Source of the DNA: Actinomycetes bacterium
GTDB lineage: Bacteria > Actinomycetota > Acidimicrobiia > Acidimicrobiales > Acidimicrobiaceae
Length of the DNA stretch: 6,375 nt
Direction of reading: 5' to 3'
NCBI GenBank assembly: GCA_021823045.1
Contig: JAKAPB010000119.1
Span: forward strand, 1 to 6,375
A program made the position numbers and the translations under genes. How positions within the stretch are numbered: position 1 is the stretch's first letter; each line of letters starts with the position of its first letter. Positions 6,191 to 6,375 of this stretch are shown in pieces. The notes beneath the pieces are model-generated. The model searched no databases. It saw nothing but the letters and a program-made list of their open reading frames with translations, and had not been told where the DNA came from.

Positions 6191-6375
6191 CGATCACGAC
6201 CCATTAGAACACTATGAATGACCTCGGCCAACTGTGCCGGCGCCTGTGTCGGAATAAAGTGCCCAATCCCTTCAAATACTACCGATGTTGCATTTTTAGA
6301 AATTGTATTCACCTCTTTTGCTACTTCGGGTGGCACCTGGTCATCTAACTCACCTGAGATCAAATAGACCTTCGA
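6187..6375 (-). CDS. Alpha/beta hydrolase, C-terminal part
   Basis: The last 62 residues of a longer gene enter from the right edge, ending at a TGA. 'VYLISGELDDQVPP' matches the strand-loop carrying the catalytic acid (Asp in GELD) of alpha/beta hydrolases, and 'VVFEGIGHFIPTQAP' carries the catalytic His before the final helix ('AQLAEVIHSVL'). The nucleophile elbow lies outside the window, so substrate and exact subfamily (esterase, lactonase, peptidase or similar) cannot be told. The TGA overlaps the Mur ligase ATG, so the two are almost certainly co-translated, which hints at a shared role in cell-wall or envelope metabolism. Confidence 0.82.
   Translation of the reverse strand, partial: SKVYLISGELDDQVPPEVAKEVNTISKNATSVVFEGIGHFIPTQAPAQLAEVIHSVLMGRDR

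Noticed and set aside
1..6375. CRISPR array, tRNA or rRNA genes, tandem repeats
   Set aside because: No regularly spaced repeats, no cloverleaf-like or rRNA-like segment was seen; nearly all of 219-6375 is accounted for by protein genes.

Overview
The window reads as a moderately GC-balanced bacterial chromosome segment. All supported genes lie on the minus strand, so transcription runs from high to low coordinates. Protein style (an Mcr-type alpha-methylacyl-CoA racemase, a membrane-anchored Mur ligase, a Ddl of the 'PGSLxxYLW' type) suggests an actinobacterium. A lower-GC member of the Acidimicrobiia is a guess from memory, not something the sequence proves.

In transcription order, the right end (6375 to 3374) is a cell-wall precursor block. 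It holds the C-terminus of an alpha/beta hydrolase, a MurF-like Mur ligase whose start overlaps the hydrolase stop (ATGA), a 117-bp gap, and a divergent D-Ala-D-Ala ligase. Ddl would make the dipeptide that a MurF enzyme ligates to the UDP-MurNAc-tripeptide, so these two genes fit one pathway. The Mur ligase lacks the usual N-terminal UDP-substrate domain and has about five membrane segments in its place. A short membrane protein with a bacterial PH domain and a SHOCT-like tail follows ddl after 11 bp.

The middle (2669 to 1500) is a complete family III CoA-transferase/alpha-methylacyl-CoA racemase with all three catalytic residues. It is preceded by a 54-bp spacer carrying two AT-rich palindromes. 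Directly after its stop codon, in the same reading frame and separated by one codon, begins a VirD4/TraG-type coupling ATPase (1496 to 219). That protein starts at a TTG and has no membrane anchor.

The left end (218 to 1) is non-coding DNA that leads into the first 17 codons of an IS3-family OrfA transposase. A strong hairpin sits just upstream of its ribosome binding site. The insertion sequence lies mostly outside the window, so the left side looks like accessory or rearranged DNA, while the right side is cell-wall biosynthesis.
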